Positions 34,468 through 43,400 of a stretch of DNA of 64,000 nucleotides are shown piece after piece. Source of the stretch: DAIDKA01 sp963708865 (GTDB lineage: Bacteria; Pseudomonadota; Gammaproteobacteria; Steroidobacterales; Steroidobacteraceae); contig CAVPUC010000002.1 in assembly GCA_963708865.1 (NCBI GenBank), positions 1 through 64,000 of the forward strand, in the 5' to 3' direction. Position 1 is the stretch's first letter, and each line of letters starts with the position of its first letter. Under the pieces are notes generated by a model, which was given only the letters and a program-made list of their open reading frames with translations, was not told the origin of the DNA and did no database searches. The position numbers and the translations under genes were made by a program.

Positions 34468-35662
34468 TCATGGTGCCAGAAAATCCCGGATCCGCGTCGC
34501 GGCCGTCACGCAGTCGGCGACCGTGGCGGTGAGCGACAGGCGCACGCGTCCGGCACCGGGGTTGCCCCGTTCGGTGGTGCGTCCCAGGTAGCTGCCGGGC
34601 AGCACGGTCACATTCTGGGTGGCAAAGAGCTCGCGGGTGAAACGCTCATCGTCGCCTTCGATGTCGACCCAGAGGTAAAAGGCCCCCTGCGGCCTGCTGC
34701 ACGTCCAGCACCGGGGACAGGATCGGCAGCACGCGATCGAATTTTTCACGGTAGAGCCCGCGATTGACCCGCACGTGGGCGTCATCATCCCAGGCCACGC
34801 AGCTCGCCATCTGCACCATGGGCGACATGGCGCCGCCCTGATAGGTGCGGTACAGCAGGAATTTGCGCATCACCTGCGGGTCACCGGCCACGAACCCGGA
34901 GCGCAGCCCCGGCACGCTTGAGCGCTTGGAGAGGCTGTGGAATACGATGCAGCGCTGGAAGCGATCGCGGCCGGTCTCCTGCGCCACCTCGAGCAGACTC
35001 GGCGGCGGGGTGGCCTCATCGGGGAAGATCTCCGCATAGCATTCATCGGCTGCGATGATGAAGTCGTGGCGGTCGGCCAGATCCAGCGCGCGCGCCAGGA
35101 AATTCTCGTGCAGCACCGCGCCGGTGGGATTGCCGGGGCTGCACAGGAACAGCACCTGGGTGCGATCGAGCACCGCCTTGGGTATCGCCTCCAGATCCGG
35201 CACAAAGTGGGTGGCGGCGGTCGCGTTCAGGTAATAGGGCGTCGCCCCGGCCAGGAGCGCCGCGCCCTCATAGATCTGATAGAACGGGTTGGGCGTGATC
35301 ACGAGCGGCGCCTGGCTGGTATCCACCGCCGCCTGCACCAGCGCAAACAGCGCCTCGCGGGTGCCATTGACGGGCAGCACCATGGTCGCAGGATCGACGC
35401 TTGCGGGGCGCAGACTGAAGCGTCGTTCGAGCCAGCGCGCCGCGCTGCTGCGCAGTTCCAGCGACCCCGCCGTGGCCGGATAGGCACCCAGGCGGGTCAC
35501 TCCCTGGCGCAGCGCCTCGAGCACCAACGGCGGCGGTTCATGCTGGGGCTCGCCGATGGAGAGCGCAATGGGCGGCAGATGCGCCGGGGCGCTCGCGCCC
35601 GCCAAGAGTTTGGCGAGCTTCTCGAAGGGGTAGGTGTGCAGGGCCTCAAGACGCGGATTCAT
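34468..35662 (-). CDS. dapC: Succinyldiaminopimelate transaminase DapC, one frameshift
   Basis: A PLP-dependent class I aminotransferase producing N-succinyl-diaminopimelate. The main frame runs from MNPRLEALHTYPFEKL through SIGEPQHEPP, the CSPGNPTG motif, AADECYAEIF and the PLP-lysine region HSLSKRSSVPGLRSGF, then RTYQGGAMSP. Near 34695 one extra base shifts the frame; the next frame continues RPQGAFYLWVDI and ends RVRLSLTATVADCVTAATRI at 34468. The start overlaps the glnD stop (ATGA). The restored protein is ~397 aa, normal for DapC. Confidence 0.9.
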
Positions 35663-38343
35663 GCGCTGGGCCGCTGGTCCAGGGCCTGCAGCAGGTGCTC
35701 CTTGAGGCGCTGCGCCGCCTGATCATTCAAGGGCCGGTGCTGCAGATCGGTCACGTAGAAGACGTCCTCGGCGCGCTCCCCCACGGTCATGATCTTGGCC
35801 TTGCGCAGCTCGATGTGCTGCTGCATGAGCACGTTGCCGAGATCGCACAGCAGGCCCGGACGGTCCCCCGCCACCAGCTCCAGTACCGAGCGCTGATTGC
35901 GGTCATCGACGGTGATGGTGACCTGGGTCGCCGTGTTGAACATGCGCGCCTGGCGTGGCGTGCGACGCCTGACCATGGGCACGGTATCCGTGCGCTGTAA
36001 GGCCCGCAGCACCGAAAACTCGATTTCATTCTGGCGATCCTGGTCGGTGATCGGCGCGCCGTCATCTTCCAGGATGTGGTACAGCCCCAGCGTGAAGCCA
36101 TCGTCGGTGGGCGAGATGCGCGCATCGACAATGTTCAGTCCCAGCTGGTCGAGCACCGCGGTGGTGCGGGCGAAGCCCTGGATGCCTTCGGGCACGAACG
36201 CGAGCACGGCCGTCGTGCCGCGCACGCTGCGCGGCTCGATGGCGACCAGCGTATCCCCGGGTCCGGGCTGGCGTTCAATGAGCAATCGCGTATGCCAGGC
36301 CACCTCCTCGGGGGTGTACTGCAGGAAGTACGGGGTCGAGAAGCGTGCCCAGAGCCGGTCGATGTCTGAGGTTTCGATGCCGTGGCTGTTGAGCAGTTGC
36401 TGGGCGGCCGCCTGCGTTTCGCGGATCAGCTCCTCCTCATCGATGGGACTTTCAAGCCCGCGCCGCAGCGCGCGCTTCACGCGTTCGTAGAACTCGTGAA
36501 ACAGCGAGGCTTTCCAGGAATTCCACAGCTTTGGGTTGGTGCCGCGCACATCGGCGCAGGTCAGCACGTACAGGTGATCCAGATGGGTCTCATCACCCAC
36601 TTTGCGCGCGAAGGCGCTGACCACTTCCGGATCGGTGATGTCCTGCTTCTGAGCCGTGACCGACAGTTCCAGGTGATTGCGCACCAGCCAGGCCACCAGG
36701 CGCGCATCGTAGCGCGACAGTCCCTGCTCCAGGCAGAACGCCTCGGCGTCCACCGAGCCCAGCTCCGAATGATCGCCGCCGCGTCCCTTGGCGATGTCAT
36801 GAAACAGCGCCGCAAGATAGGCAATCTCGGGCTTGGGCAGCTGCTGCATCAGGCGCGACAATTCGGGCAGTTCATGGTCGTAACGGGGGATGGCCCAGCG
36901 GCGCAGATTGCTCAGCACGAACAGCGTGTGCGCATCCACCGTATAGGCGTGGAACAGGTCGTACTGCATGCGACCGACGATCCGGCCGAACGCCGGGATG
37001 TAGCGGCCCAGCACCTCATAGGTGTTCATGCGGCGCAGTTCGTGGGTCACGCCCACCGGCGCGCGCAGGATGTCCAGGAACAGGCGATGATGGCGCGGGT
37101 TCTGCCGGAACTCCTCATCGATCAGCCACAGACTGCGCGTGACGGCGCGCATGGTCGAGGCGCGCACGCCCTTGATCTCAGGATTCTGCTGCAGCAGCAC
37201 GAACAGCTCGAGCAGCGCCGAGGGGGTGCGGGCAAAGACATCATCGCGGCGCGCCTCGAGCGAGCCGTTGCGCACCTGGAAGCGCGCATTGAGCGGCAGG
37301 ATTTCCTCCTCCTTGTTGAGGATCGCCTCGCTGAACAGCTGCAGCAGCAGTTCATTGAGCAGGCTCGCATCCATCACGGTGCGGTAGTAGCGCTGCATGA
37401 ACTGCTCGACCGCGAGCGTATAGGAGGCATCCTCGTAGCCAAACAGTTGCGCGAGCTTCAACTGGTGGTCAAACAGCAGCCGGTCTTCGCGCCGTCCGGT
37501 GACGATGTGCAGCCCGAAGCGAACCTTCCATAAGAAAGACTGCGCCTGTTTCAGACGACGCAGTTCGCTGGCGGTGACGAAGCCGCGGCGCGCCAGGCCA
37601 TCTAAGGATTCGGCGCCGAAATGGCGCTTGGCGACCCAGCCGATGGTCTGGATGTCGCGCAGGCCCCCGGGGCCGGTCTTCACGTTCGGTTCCAGGTTGT
37701 AGGCGGTGTCGTTGGCCTTCAGGTGCCGCCCGGCCTGTTCCTTGAGTTTGGCTTCAAAGAATTCCTTTTCGGGCCAGATGCCGGGGGGGCTCAACGCGGT
37801 ATTCATGGCGGCAAGCAGCGCCGCATCCCCATGCAGCAGCCGCGCTTCCAGCAGCGTCGTCATGACGCTCACATCGGCGGCGCTTTCCTGCACGCATTCG
37901 GACACGGTGCGCACGCTGTGGCCGACTTCAAGTCCTATGTCCCACAGAAAGGTGATGAGCCGTTCCACCTGGGAGCGTTCGGCATCCCCCAAGGGTTGGG
38001 AGACCAGCAGCAGAATGTCGATGTCGGAGCACGGATGCAGTTCGCCGCGGCCGTAGCCGCCGACGGCAACCAGCGCCCCATGCCGATCCCCGCTCCCCAG
38101 ATGCTCGAACCAGGCCTGGCGCAACACCGTGTCGATGAGGGTGGCGCGGGCGTGGACCAGGATCTCCACCGGCTCCTCGGCCAGGAAGCGGGCCTTGAGT
38201 TCCTCGTGGGCCTGACTCAGAAGCCTGCGGTACTCCTCGCGCGAACCGGGCTTGGCCGCGAGCAGGGCCGGCAGGCGGGTGAGCAGCGGCCAGGGGGTCT
38301 CGGTGGCCACCTCGGGCAGCAGTTCCTCCAGCGGCTCACTCAA
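35659..38343 (-). CDS. glnD: Bifunctional uridylyltransferase/uridylyl-removing enzyme GlnD
   Basis: The nitrogen sensor that uridylylates PII proteins when glutamine is low and removes UMP when it is high. Domains in order: a nucleotidyltransferase with GGYGRGELHPCSDIDILLL (~residues 95-113), a PII-UTase helical linker, an HD domain (HTLFVLSNL, LFHDIAKGRGGDHSELG), and two C-terminal ACT domains (TAVLAFVPEGIQGFARTTAV and VLELVAGDRPGLLCDLGNVL). I choose the TTG at 38343, overlapping the map stop as TTGA, giving 894 aa; an open frame 88 codons further upstream lies inside map and is non-coding. Confidence 0.94.
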   Translation of the reverse strand: MSEPLEELLPEVATETPWPLLTRLPALLAAKPGSREEYRRLLSQAHEELKARFLAEEPVEILVHARATLIDTVLRQAWFEHLGSGDRHGALVAVGGYGRGELHPCSDIDILLLVSQPLGDAERSQVERLITFLWDIGLEVGHSVRTVSECVQESAADVSVMTTLLEARLLHGDAALLAAMNTALSPPGIWPEKEFFEAKLKEQAGRHLKANDTAYNLEPNVKTGPGGLRDIQTIGWVAKRHFGAESLDGLARRGFVTASELRRLKQAQSFLWKVRFGLHIVTGRREDRLLFDHQLKLAQLFGYEDASYTLAVEQFMQRYYRTVMDASLLNELLLQLFSEAILNKEEEILPLNARFQVRNGSLEARRDDVFARTPSALLELFVLLQQNPEIKGVRASTMRAVTRSLWLIDEEFRQNPRHHRLFLDILRAPVGVTHELRRMNTYEVLGRYIPAFGRIVGRMQYDLFHAYTVDAHTLFVLSNLRRWAIPRYDHELPELSRLMQQLPKPEIAYLAALFHDIAKGRGGDHSELGSVDAEAFCLEQGLSRYDARLVAWLVRNHLELSVTAQKQDITDPEVVSAFARKVGDETHLDHLYVLTCADVRGTNPKLWNSWKASLFHEFYERVKRALRRGLESPIDEEELIRETQAAAQQLLNSHGIETSDIDRLWARFSTPYFLQYTPEEVAWHTRLLIERQPGPGDTLVAIEPRSVRGTTAVLAFVPEGIQGFARTTAVLDQLGLNIVDARISPTDDGFTLGLYHILEDDGAPITDQDRQNEIEFSVLRALQRTDTVPMVRRRTPRQARMFNTATQVTITVDDRNQRSVLELVAGDRPGLLCDLGNVLMQQHIELRKAKIMTVGERAEDVFYVTDLQHRPLNDQAAQRLKEHLLQALDQRPSA

Positions 38344-39107
38344 TGCCGGTCTGCCGCGCCCAAGGTCAAGATATCCACACCGGTTTCGGTGACCAGGCAG
38401 GTATGTTCCCACTGGGCCGACAGGGAGTGATCCTTGGTCACCACGGTCCAGCCGTCGGGCAGCAGGCGCACATGACGCTTGCCCGCATTCACCATGGGTT
38501 CCACTGTAAAGGTCATTCCCTGCTGCAGCTCCAGCCCCGTCCCGGGCTCCCCATAGTGCAGGATCTGCGGATCCTCGTGGTAAATGCGGCCGATGCCGTG
38601 CCCGCAATACTCGCGAACCACCGAGAAATTCAGGGATTCCACGTATTGCTGGATGGCATGACCGATGTCACCGAGCCGGCTGCCGGGCTTGACCGTGCGG
38701 ATGCCGCGCCACATGGCCTCGAAGCACACCTCGGTCAGGCGCTGGGCGGCCACCGGGGGCTTGCCGACGTAGTACATGCGGCTGGTATCGCCGTGAAAAC
38801 CATCCTTGATGACGGTGACATCAATATTGACGATGTCCCCGGCCTTGAGCTTGCGGTCATTGGGGATGCCGTGGCAGACCACGTGGTTGACCGAGGAGCA
38901 GATGGTCTTGGGAAAACCCCGGTAATTGAGGTTCGCGGGGATGGTGCCCTGGACATTGACGATGTGCTCATAGCACAGCCGATCCAGCTCCTCGGTGGTG
39001 ACCCCGGGGACCACATGGGGGCCGATCATGTCCAGCACTTCGGCGGCCAGCCGGCCGGCTTCGCGCATCTTGAGCTGGTCTTCAGGGGACTTGATGGTGA
39101 TATGCAT
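38340..39107 (-). CDS. map: Methionine aminopeptidase, type I
   Basis: Removes the initiator methionine from nascent proteins. The pita-bread fold metal ligands are visible: two Asp (NIDVTVIKDGFHGDTSRMY), the His in EYCGHGIGRIYHEDP, and Glu in FTVEPMVNAG and the C-terminal SAQWEHTCLVTE. The 255-residue length without N-terminal extension is the type Ia form. It is divergent from rpsB, as in many gammaproteobacteria. Confidence 0.96.
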   Translation of the reverse strand: MHITIKSPEDQLKMREAGRLAAEVLDMIGPHVVPGVTTEELDRLCYEHIVNVQGTIPANLNYRGFPKTICSSVNHVVCHGIPNDRKLKAGDIVNIDVTVIKDGFHGDTSRMYYVGKPPVAAQRLTEVCFEAMWRGIRTVKPGSRLGDIGHAIQQYVESLNFSVVREYCGHGIGRIYHEDPQILHYGEPGTGLELQQGMTFTVEPMVNAGKRHVRLLPDGWTVVTKDHSLSAQWEHTCLVTETGVDILTLGAADRH

Positions 39108-39137
39108 TATCTAGTGTAACTGGTAGCCCGTAAGACA

Positions 39138-39166
39138 TTGTTCCGACGGGAGCTTCATGGTATAAA
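39138..39166 (+). promoter_or_regulatory. Probable sigma-70 promoter of rpsB-tsf
   Basis: TTGTTC (39138-39143) and TATAAA (39161-39166) are separated by exactly 17 bp. Transcription would begin near 39173, leaving a ~130-nt leader before rpsB. Confidence 0.65.
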
Positions 39167-39202
39167 GCGCCGCCCTCGTTGGCAACGACGAGAAATTCCA
39201 TA

Positions 39203-39272
39203 CGCGTATCGCTAACCCGGTGGCTGGGTGCTTGGGGCTTAAATGTCTCCAGGTGGCCACCAGGGATACGCG
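39203..39272 (+). promoter_or_regulatory. Structured 5' leader of rpsB, candidate S2 autoregulatory element
   Basis: Two nested stems can be drawn in the untranslated leader: an 8-bp outer stem CGCGTATC (39203-39210) with GATACGCG (39265-39272), and an inner stem GGTGGC (39219-39224) with GCCACC (39256-39261). A G-rich/C-rich loop sits inside. The element ends 30 nt before the rpsB ATG. In E. coli, S2 represses rpsB-tsf through a conserved leader; equivalence here is inferred from position and structure. Confidence 0.5.
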
Positions 39273-39302
39273 CAAGGATCAACCCTACAGTCAGGAGTTC
39301 AC

Positions 39303-40349
39303 ATGACCGGCGTGTCCATGAGACAGATGCTGGAAGCAGGCGTCCATTTCGGACATCAGACCCGCTTCTGGAACCCGAAGATGGCCCCCTACATCTTTGG
39401 CGAACGTAACAAGATCCATATCATCAACCTCGAGAAGACCCAGCCTCTGTACGTGCAGGCGTCGGCCTTCATCAAGGGTATTGTCGCCGATGGCGGCAAG
39501 GTGCTGTTCGTGGGCACCAAACGTTCCGCGCGTGATGCCGTCCAGAAGGAGGCCAGCCGCAGCGGAATGCCCTATGTCAACCAGCGTTGGCTGGGGGGCA
39601 TGCTCACCAATTTCAAGACCATCCGGCAGTCCATCAAACGCCTCGCCGAGATTACCGAATTGCAGGTGAGCGGTGCGCTGGACAAGCGCGGCAAGAAAGA
39701 AGCCACGCAGCTGCGCCGCGAAATGGAAAAACTCGAGCGCAGCCTGGGTGGCATCAAGGCCATGGAGTCGCTGCCCGATGTGATGTTCGTGATCGACGTG
39801 GGTCACGAGAAGATCGCGATTCACGAGGCCAAGAAGCTGGGCATCCCGGTGGTGGCGGTCGTGGACACCAACTGCAGCCCCGATGGCATCGACTATGTGA
39901 TCCCGGGCAACGATGACGCCATGCGCGCCATCCTGCTGTACGCCTCGGGGATCGCGGATGCGGTCATCGACGGCAAGGCCTCGGTGCCGCAGGTCGCCGT
40001 GGGCGAGGATGAATTCGTGGAGCTGGATGAGGCCGGGCAGCCGCGCCGCAAGACCGGCAAGCCGCGGCCGAAGCCGCAGGCGCCGATGCGCAACAAGAAG
40101 GCGCCGGTGCGCCGCCGTCTGCCGGTCAAGACTCCGGAGGGCGCCGAGGATGCGGTCGCGGACCTTGATGATCTGGACGAGGGCAGCGACCTGCCGGTTG
40201 CCGCGGCCACGGGCGCGGCGGAGGCCGAGACGGCCGCGCCGACGGGTCGTGGGGGGGTGGTGCGCCGCCGTCCCCAGGCCGCCGGTGCCGTGGAAGCACC
40301 GCCCGAGAGTCCGGTTGCCGGCGATGCGGGTGCGGGTTCTGCCGCTTAG
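39303..40349 (+). CDS. rpsB: 30S ribosomal protein S2 with a long C-terminal extension
   Basis: A core small-subunit protein. The canonical region runs from MRQMLEAGVHFGHQTRFWNPKM through HIINLEKTQ, NQRWLGGMLTNFKTI and PVVAVVDTNCSPDGIDYVIPGNDDA to residue ~235. Beyond that, ~110 residues are low-complexity: first Arg/Lys/Pro-rich (RRKTGKPRPKPQAPMRNKK), then an acidic stretch (DLDDLDEGSD), then Ala/Pro/Glu-rich to GDAGAGSAA. S2 is usually ~240-260 aa, so the 348-aa length is exceptional. An SD (AGGAG) precedes the ATG at 39303. Confidence 0.96.
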   Translation: MTGVSMRQMLEAGVHFGHQTRFWNPKMAPYIFGERNKIHIINLEKTQPLYVQASAFIKGIVADGGKVLFVGTKRSARDAVQKEASRSGMPYVNQRWLGGMLTNFKTIRQSIKRLAEITELQVSGALDKRGKKEATQLRREMEKLERSLGGIKAMESLPDVMFVIDVGHEKIAIHEAKKLGIPVVAVVDTNCSPDGIDYVIPGNDDAMRAILLYASGIADAVIDGKASVPQVAVGEDEFVELDEAGQPRRKTGKPRPKPQAPMRNKKAPVRRRLPVKTPEGAEDAVADLDDLDEGSDLPVAAATGAAEAETAAPTGRGGVVRRRPQAAGAVEAPPESPVAGDAGAGSAA

Positions 40350-40361
40350 GTTCGATTGGTC

Positions 40362-40386
40362 GCCCCGGCGCCAACCGGTCCGGGGC
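40362..40386 (+). terminator. Attenuator-like hairpin between rpsB and tsf
   Basis: GCCCCGG (40362-40368) pairs with CCGGGGC (40380-40386), followed by CTTT. It sits in the 54-bp rpsB-tsf gap and may cause partial termination, lowering tsf relative to rpsB. Confidence 0.45.
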
Positions 40387-40403
40387 CTTTGCGTGGAATT
40401 CCT

Positions 40404-41303
40404 ATGAACATCACAGCAGATGCAGTGAAGCAGCTCCGTGAGCGCACCGGCGCCGGGATGATGGAGTGCAAGAGGGCGCTGATGGAGACCCAGGGCGACA
40501 TGGACGCCGCCGCCGAGCTCATGCGCAAGCAGGGCTTGGCCAAGGCCGACAAGAAGGCCGCCCGCGTCGCCGCCGAGGGCGTCATCGTCATTGAGCGGTC
40601 CGCCGACGGCCGCTCGGCCGCCATGGTCGAAGTGAACTGCGAGACCGACTTCGTGGGTCGCGGCGCCGACTTCGGCGCGTTTTCCCAGGCGGTCGCCGGC
40701 AAGGCGCTGCAGGCGCGGCCGGCCTCGCTCGAGGCGCTGTTGCAACAGCGCCTGGACAGTGGCGAAACCATCGACGAGCGCTGCCGGGCGCTGGTGGCCA
40801 AGATTGGCGAGAAGATCAGCGTGCGCCGCTATGTGGTGCTCACCTCCACCGGCCACGTCGGCGCCTATGTGCACGGCACCCGCATCGGCGCCCTGGTGGC
40901 GGTCGAAGGCGGTGATCCGGTGCTCGCCCACGATGTGGCGATGCATGTCGCCGCGAGCAATCCGAAGTACGTCACCATGGCGGACGTCCCCGCGGATGTC
41001 GTGGCCAAGGAGCGGGTATTCCTGACCGAACAGGCCCAGGCCGAAGGCAAGCCGCCGGAGATCGTCGCCAAGATGGTCGAAGGGCGCCTGCGCAAGTCGC
41101 TGGGTGAGATCACGTTGGCCGGACAGCCGTTCGTGAAGGATCCCGACCAGAGCATCGAGAAGCTGCTGAAGGGCGCCAAGGCGACCGTCAAGGCGTTCGA
41201 GCGCTTCGAGGTCGGCGCGGGCATCGAGAAGAAGCAGGATGACTTCGTCGCCGAAGTGATGGCGCAGATCAAGAGTTTCGATCCGTCCGATTCGGATAAA
41301 TAA
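40404..41303 (+). CDS. tsf: Elongation factor Ts
   Basis: The guanine nucleotide exchange factor for EF-Tu. The N-terminal UBA-like domain MNITADAVKQLRERTGAGMMECKRAL is diagnostic, followed by the core motifs VEVNCETDFVGR and MHVAASNPKYV and the C-terminal VGAGIEKKQDDFVAEV. The 299-residue length is normal. The ATG at 40404 is chosen by family alignment over an in-frame start 48 bp upstream. Confidence 0.96.
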   Translation: MNITADAVKQLRERTGAGMMECKRALMETQGDMDAAAELMRKQGLAKADKKAARVAAEGVIVIERSADGRSAAMVEVNCETDFVGRGADFGAFSQAVAGKALQARPASLEALLQQRLDSGETIDERCRALVAKIGEKISVRRYVVLTSTGHVGAYVHGTRIGALVAVEGGDPVLAHDVAMHVAASNPKYVTMADVPADVVAKERVFLTEQAQAEGKPPEIVAKMVEGRLRKSLGEITLAGQPFVKDPDQSIEKLLKGAKATVKAFERFEVGAGIEKKQDDFVAEVMAQIKSFDPSDSDK

Positions 41304-41310
41304 GGCTCGC

Positions 41311-41340
41311 AAGAAGACCCCGCTCCGGCGGGGTTTTCTT
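41311..41340. terminator. Intrinsic terminator between tsf and pyrH
   Basis: A 13-bp stem AAGAAGACCCCGC (41311-41323) with GCGGGGTTTTCTT (41328-41340), one G-U pair and a TCCG loop, followed by the built-in T-rich 3' arm. It is a strong rho-independent terminator and nearly symmetric, so it can work on both strands. It separates rpsB-tsf from the pyrH transcription unit. Confidence 0.85.
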
Positions 41341-41362
41341 CAAGTACGAGGGTGAAGACCAC

Positions 41363-42091
41363 ATGAGCGACAGCACGCGGTCCCGATACTCGCGCCTTCT
41401 GGTGAAACTGTCCGGCGAAGCCCTGATGGGCGGCGGCGACTACGGCATTGACCCGGCGATGCTCAAGCGCATTGCCGGGGAAATCCAGGAAATCGTGCAG
41501 ATGGGCACCCAGGTCGCGGTCGTCGTCGGCGGGGGCAACATCTTCCGCGGCGCGGGGCTGGCCCGCGCCGGAATGGATCGGGTCACCGCCGATCACATGG
41601 GGATGCTCGCCACGGTCATGAATGCGGTCGCCATGCAGGACGCACTGGAAAGCTCCGGCATGCAGTCGCGCGTCATGTCGGCCATCCGCATCAACCAGGT
41701 GTGCGAGGACTACATCCGCAGGCGCGCCATCCGCCACCTCGAGAAGGGCCGGGTGGTGATATTCGCGGCCGGCACCGGCAATCCGTTCTTCACCACCGAT
41801 ACCGCCGCCTCGCTGCGCGCCATCGAGATCAACGCCGATGTGCTCTTGAAGGCCACCAAGGTGAACGGGGTGTATTCGGATGATCCGGTGCGCAATCCGG
41901 CCGCCCAGCGCTACACGCAGCTGACATTCGACAAGGTGCTGCAGGACCGGCTGAACGTCATGGATGCCACGGCCATCGTCATGTGCCGTGACAACCGCCT
42001 GCCGCTGCGCGTGTTCAATCTGAACAATCCGGGTGACCTCACCCGCATTGCGCGCGGTGAGGAAATCGGTACGGCCGTCACATTCGAATAG
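41363..42091 (+). CDS. pyrH: Uridylate kinase
   Basis: Phosphorylates UMP to UDP in pyrimidine nucleotide synthesis. It belongs to the amino-acid-kinase fold: LVKLSGEALMG phosphate loop, VVVGGGNIFRG, MGMLATVMNA and FAAGTGNPFFTTDTAA are all present. The 242-residue length matches bacterial UMP kinases. It starts the pyrH-frr-uppS-cdsA-dxr series, 22 bp after the terminator. Confidence 0.96.
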   Translation: MSDSTRSRYSRLLVKLSGEALMGGGDYGIDPAMLKRIAGEIQEIVQMGTQVAVVVGGGNIFRGAGLARAGMDRVTADHMGMLATVMNAVAMQDALESSGMQSRVMSAIRINQVCEDYIRRRAIRHLEKGRVVIFAAGTGNPFFTTDTAASLRAIEINADVLLKATKVNGVYSDDPVRNPAAQRYTQLTFDKVLQDRLNVMDATAIVMCRDNRLPLRVFNLNNPGDLTRIARGEEIGTAVTFE

Positions 42092-42099
42092 GGGCAACC

Positions 42100-42657
42100 A
42101 TGCTCGATGACATCAAGAAAGACGCGGTGAGCCGCATGGGCAAATGCGTGATCCAGTTTCAGGCCGACCTGAAGAAGATGCGCACCGGCCGTGCCCACCC
42201 GAGCCTGATCGAGCATCTGAAGGTCGACTACTACGGCTCCGATGTGCCGCTGCAGCAGGTCGCGAGCATCGCGGTCGAGGATGGCCGCACGCTGGTGGTC
42301 TCGCCCTGGGAGAAGGGCATGGTGCAGCCGATCGAGAAGGCGATCCACAAGTCGGACCTGGGGCTAAACCCGATGACCGCCGGCACCATCATCCGCATTC
42401 CGATGCCGCCGCTCACCGAGGAGCGACGGCGCGAATTCACCAAGGTCATCCGCCAGGATGCCGAAGGGGCGCGGGTGGCGGTGCGCAACGTGCGCCGCGA
42501 TGTGATGTCGGATATCAAGGAGGCGCTCAAGGACAAACTCATCTCGCAGGATGACGAGCGGCGCGCCGAAACCGACGTGCAGAAGCTCACCGACAAGCAT
42601 GTGGCGGATATCGATCAGCTGCTGGCGGCCAAGGAAAAGGAGATCATGCAGGTCTGA
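42100..42657 (+). CDS. frr: Ribosome recycling factor
   Basis: Releases ribosomes from mRNA after termination together with EF-G. The 185-residue sequence has the RRF signatures: KKMRTGRAHPSLIEHLKVDYYG, then PMPPLTEERRREFTKVI, VAVRNVRRDVM and the C-terminal LTDKHVADIDQLLAAKEKEIMQV. It starts 8 bp after the pyrH stop. Confidence 0.96.
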   Translation: MLDDIKKDAVSRMGKCVIQFQADLKKMRTGRAHPSLIEHLKVDYYGSDVPLQQVASIAVEDGRTLVVSPWEKGMVQPIEKAIHKSDLGLNPMTAGTIIRIPMPPLTEERRREFTKVIRQDAEGARVAVRNVRRDVMSDIKEALKDKLISQDDERRAETDVQKLTDKHVADIDQLLAAKEKEIMQV

Positions 42658-42665
42658 CCGCCTGC

Positions 42666-43400
42666 ATGAACGTGAGCCTGCCTCGACATGTGGCGATCAT
42701 CATGGACGGCAACGGCCGCTGGGCCGCTGCGCGGAAACTGCCGCGGCATGCTGGCCACAAAGCCGGCATCAGCGCGCTGCGCGCGTGCGTGCAAGCGTGC
42801 ACGACCCGCGGTATCGGGGCGCTCACGGTTTTCGCATTCTCCAGTGAAAACTGGGGCCGCCCGGCGGAAGAGGTGTCGCTACTGATGGGACTGTTCGTTG
42901 ACGCACTGGATCAGGAAGTCGATGAGCTGCACGCCAATGGCGTGCGGCTGCGCTTCATCGGCGATCGGCAACGCCTCTCGGTGCGCCTGCAGTCTTACCT
43001 CGCCAGCGCCGAGGCGCGCACCGCTGCCAATGAGCGGCTGTCCTTGAACATCGCCATGAGCTATGGCGGGCGCTGGGACATCACCGGCGCGGTGCGGCAG
43101 CTCGCCGCCCAGTGCGCCGCCGGCGGCCTGCGGGCGGCCGACATCACCGAGGAGCAGGTGGCGCAGGCGCTCGCGCTCGCCGATCTGCCCGACCCGGATC
43201 TGTTCGTGCGCACCGGCGGTGAGCGTCGCATCAGTAATTTCCTGTTGTGGAATCTTGCCTATACCGAGCTGTATTTCACCGATTGCCTGTGGCCGGACTT
43301 CGATGCCGCAGCACTGGATGAGGCGCTCGCGTTCTTTGAGGCCCGGGAACGGCGCTTCGGGCGCACGCCGGACCAGGCGCGGAGTCCGGCGAGTGCTTAA
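42666..43400 (+). CDS. uppS: Undecaprenyl diphosphate synthase (cis-prenyltransferase)
   Basis: Makes undecaprenyl diphosphate, the lipid carrier for cell-wall and O-antigen units. Family regions are present: HVAIIMDGNGRWAA (catalytic Asp), GHKAGISALR, TVFAFSSENWGRP, and the C-terminal DPDLFVRTGGERRISNFLLWNLAYTE with LWPDFD. The 244-residue length is normal. It overlaps the GTG start of cdsA by 8 bp. Confidence 0.96.
   Translation: MNVSLPRHVAIIMDGNGRWAAARKLPRHAGHKAGISALRACVQACTTRGIGALTVFAFSSENWGRPAEEVSLLMGLFVDALDQEVDELHANGVRLRFIGDRQRLSVRLQSYLASAEARTAANERLSLNIAMSYGGRWDITGAVRQLAAQCAAGGLRAADITEEQVAQALALADLPDPDLFVRTGGERRISNFLLWNLAYTELYFTDCLWPDFDAAALDEALAFFEARERRFGRTPDQARSPASA

Noticed and set aside
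39291..41312. A 673-codon open frame antisense to rpsB and tsf
   Set aside because: It mirrors two well-conserved genes, has His/Arg/Gly-rich non-protein-like composition and no family motif; such frames are common in GC-rich DNA.
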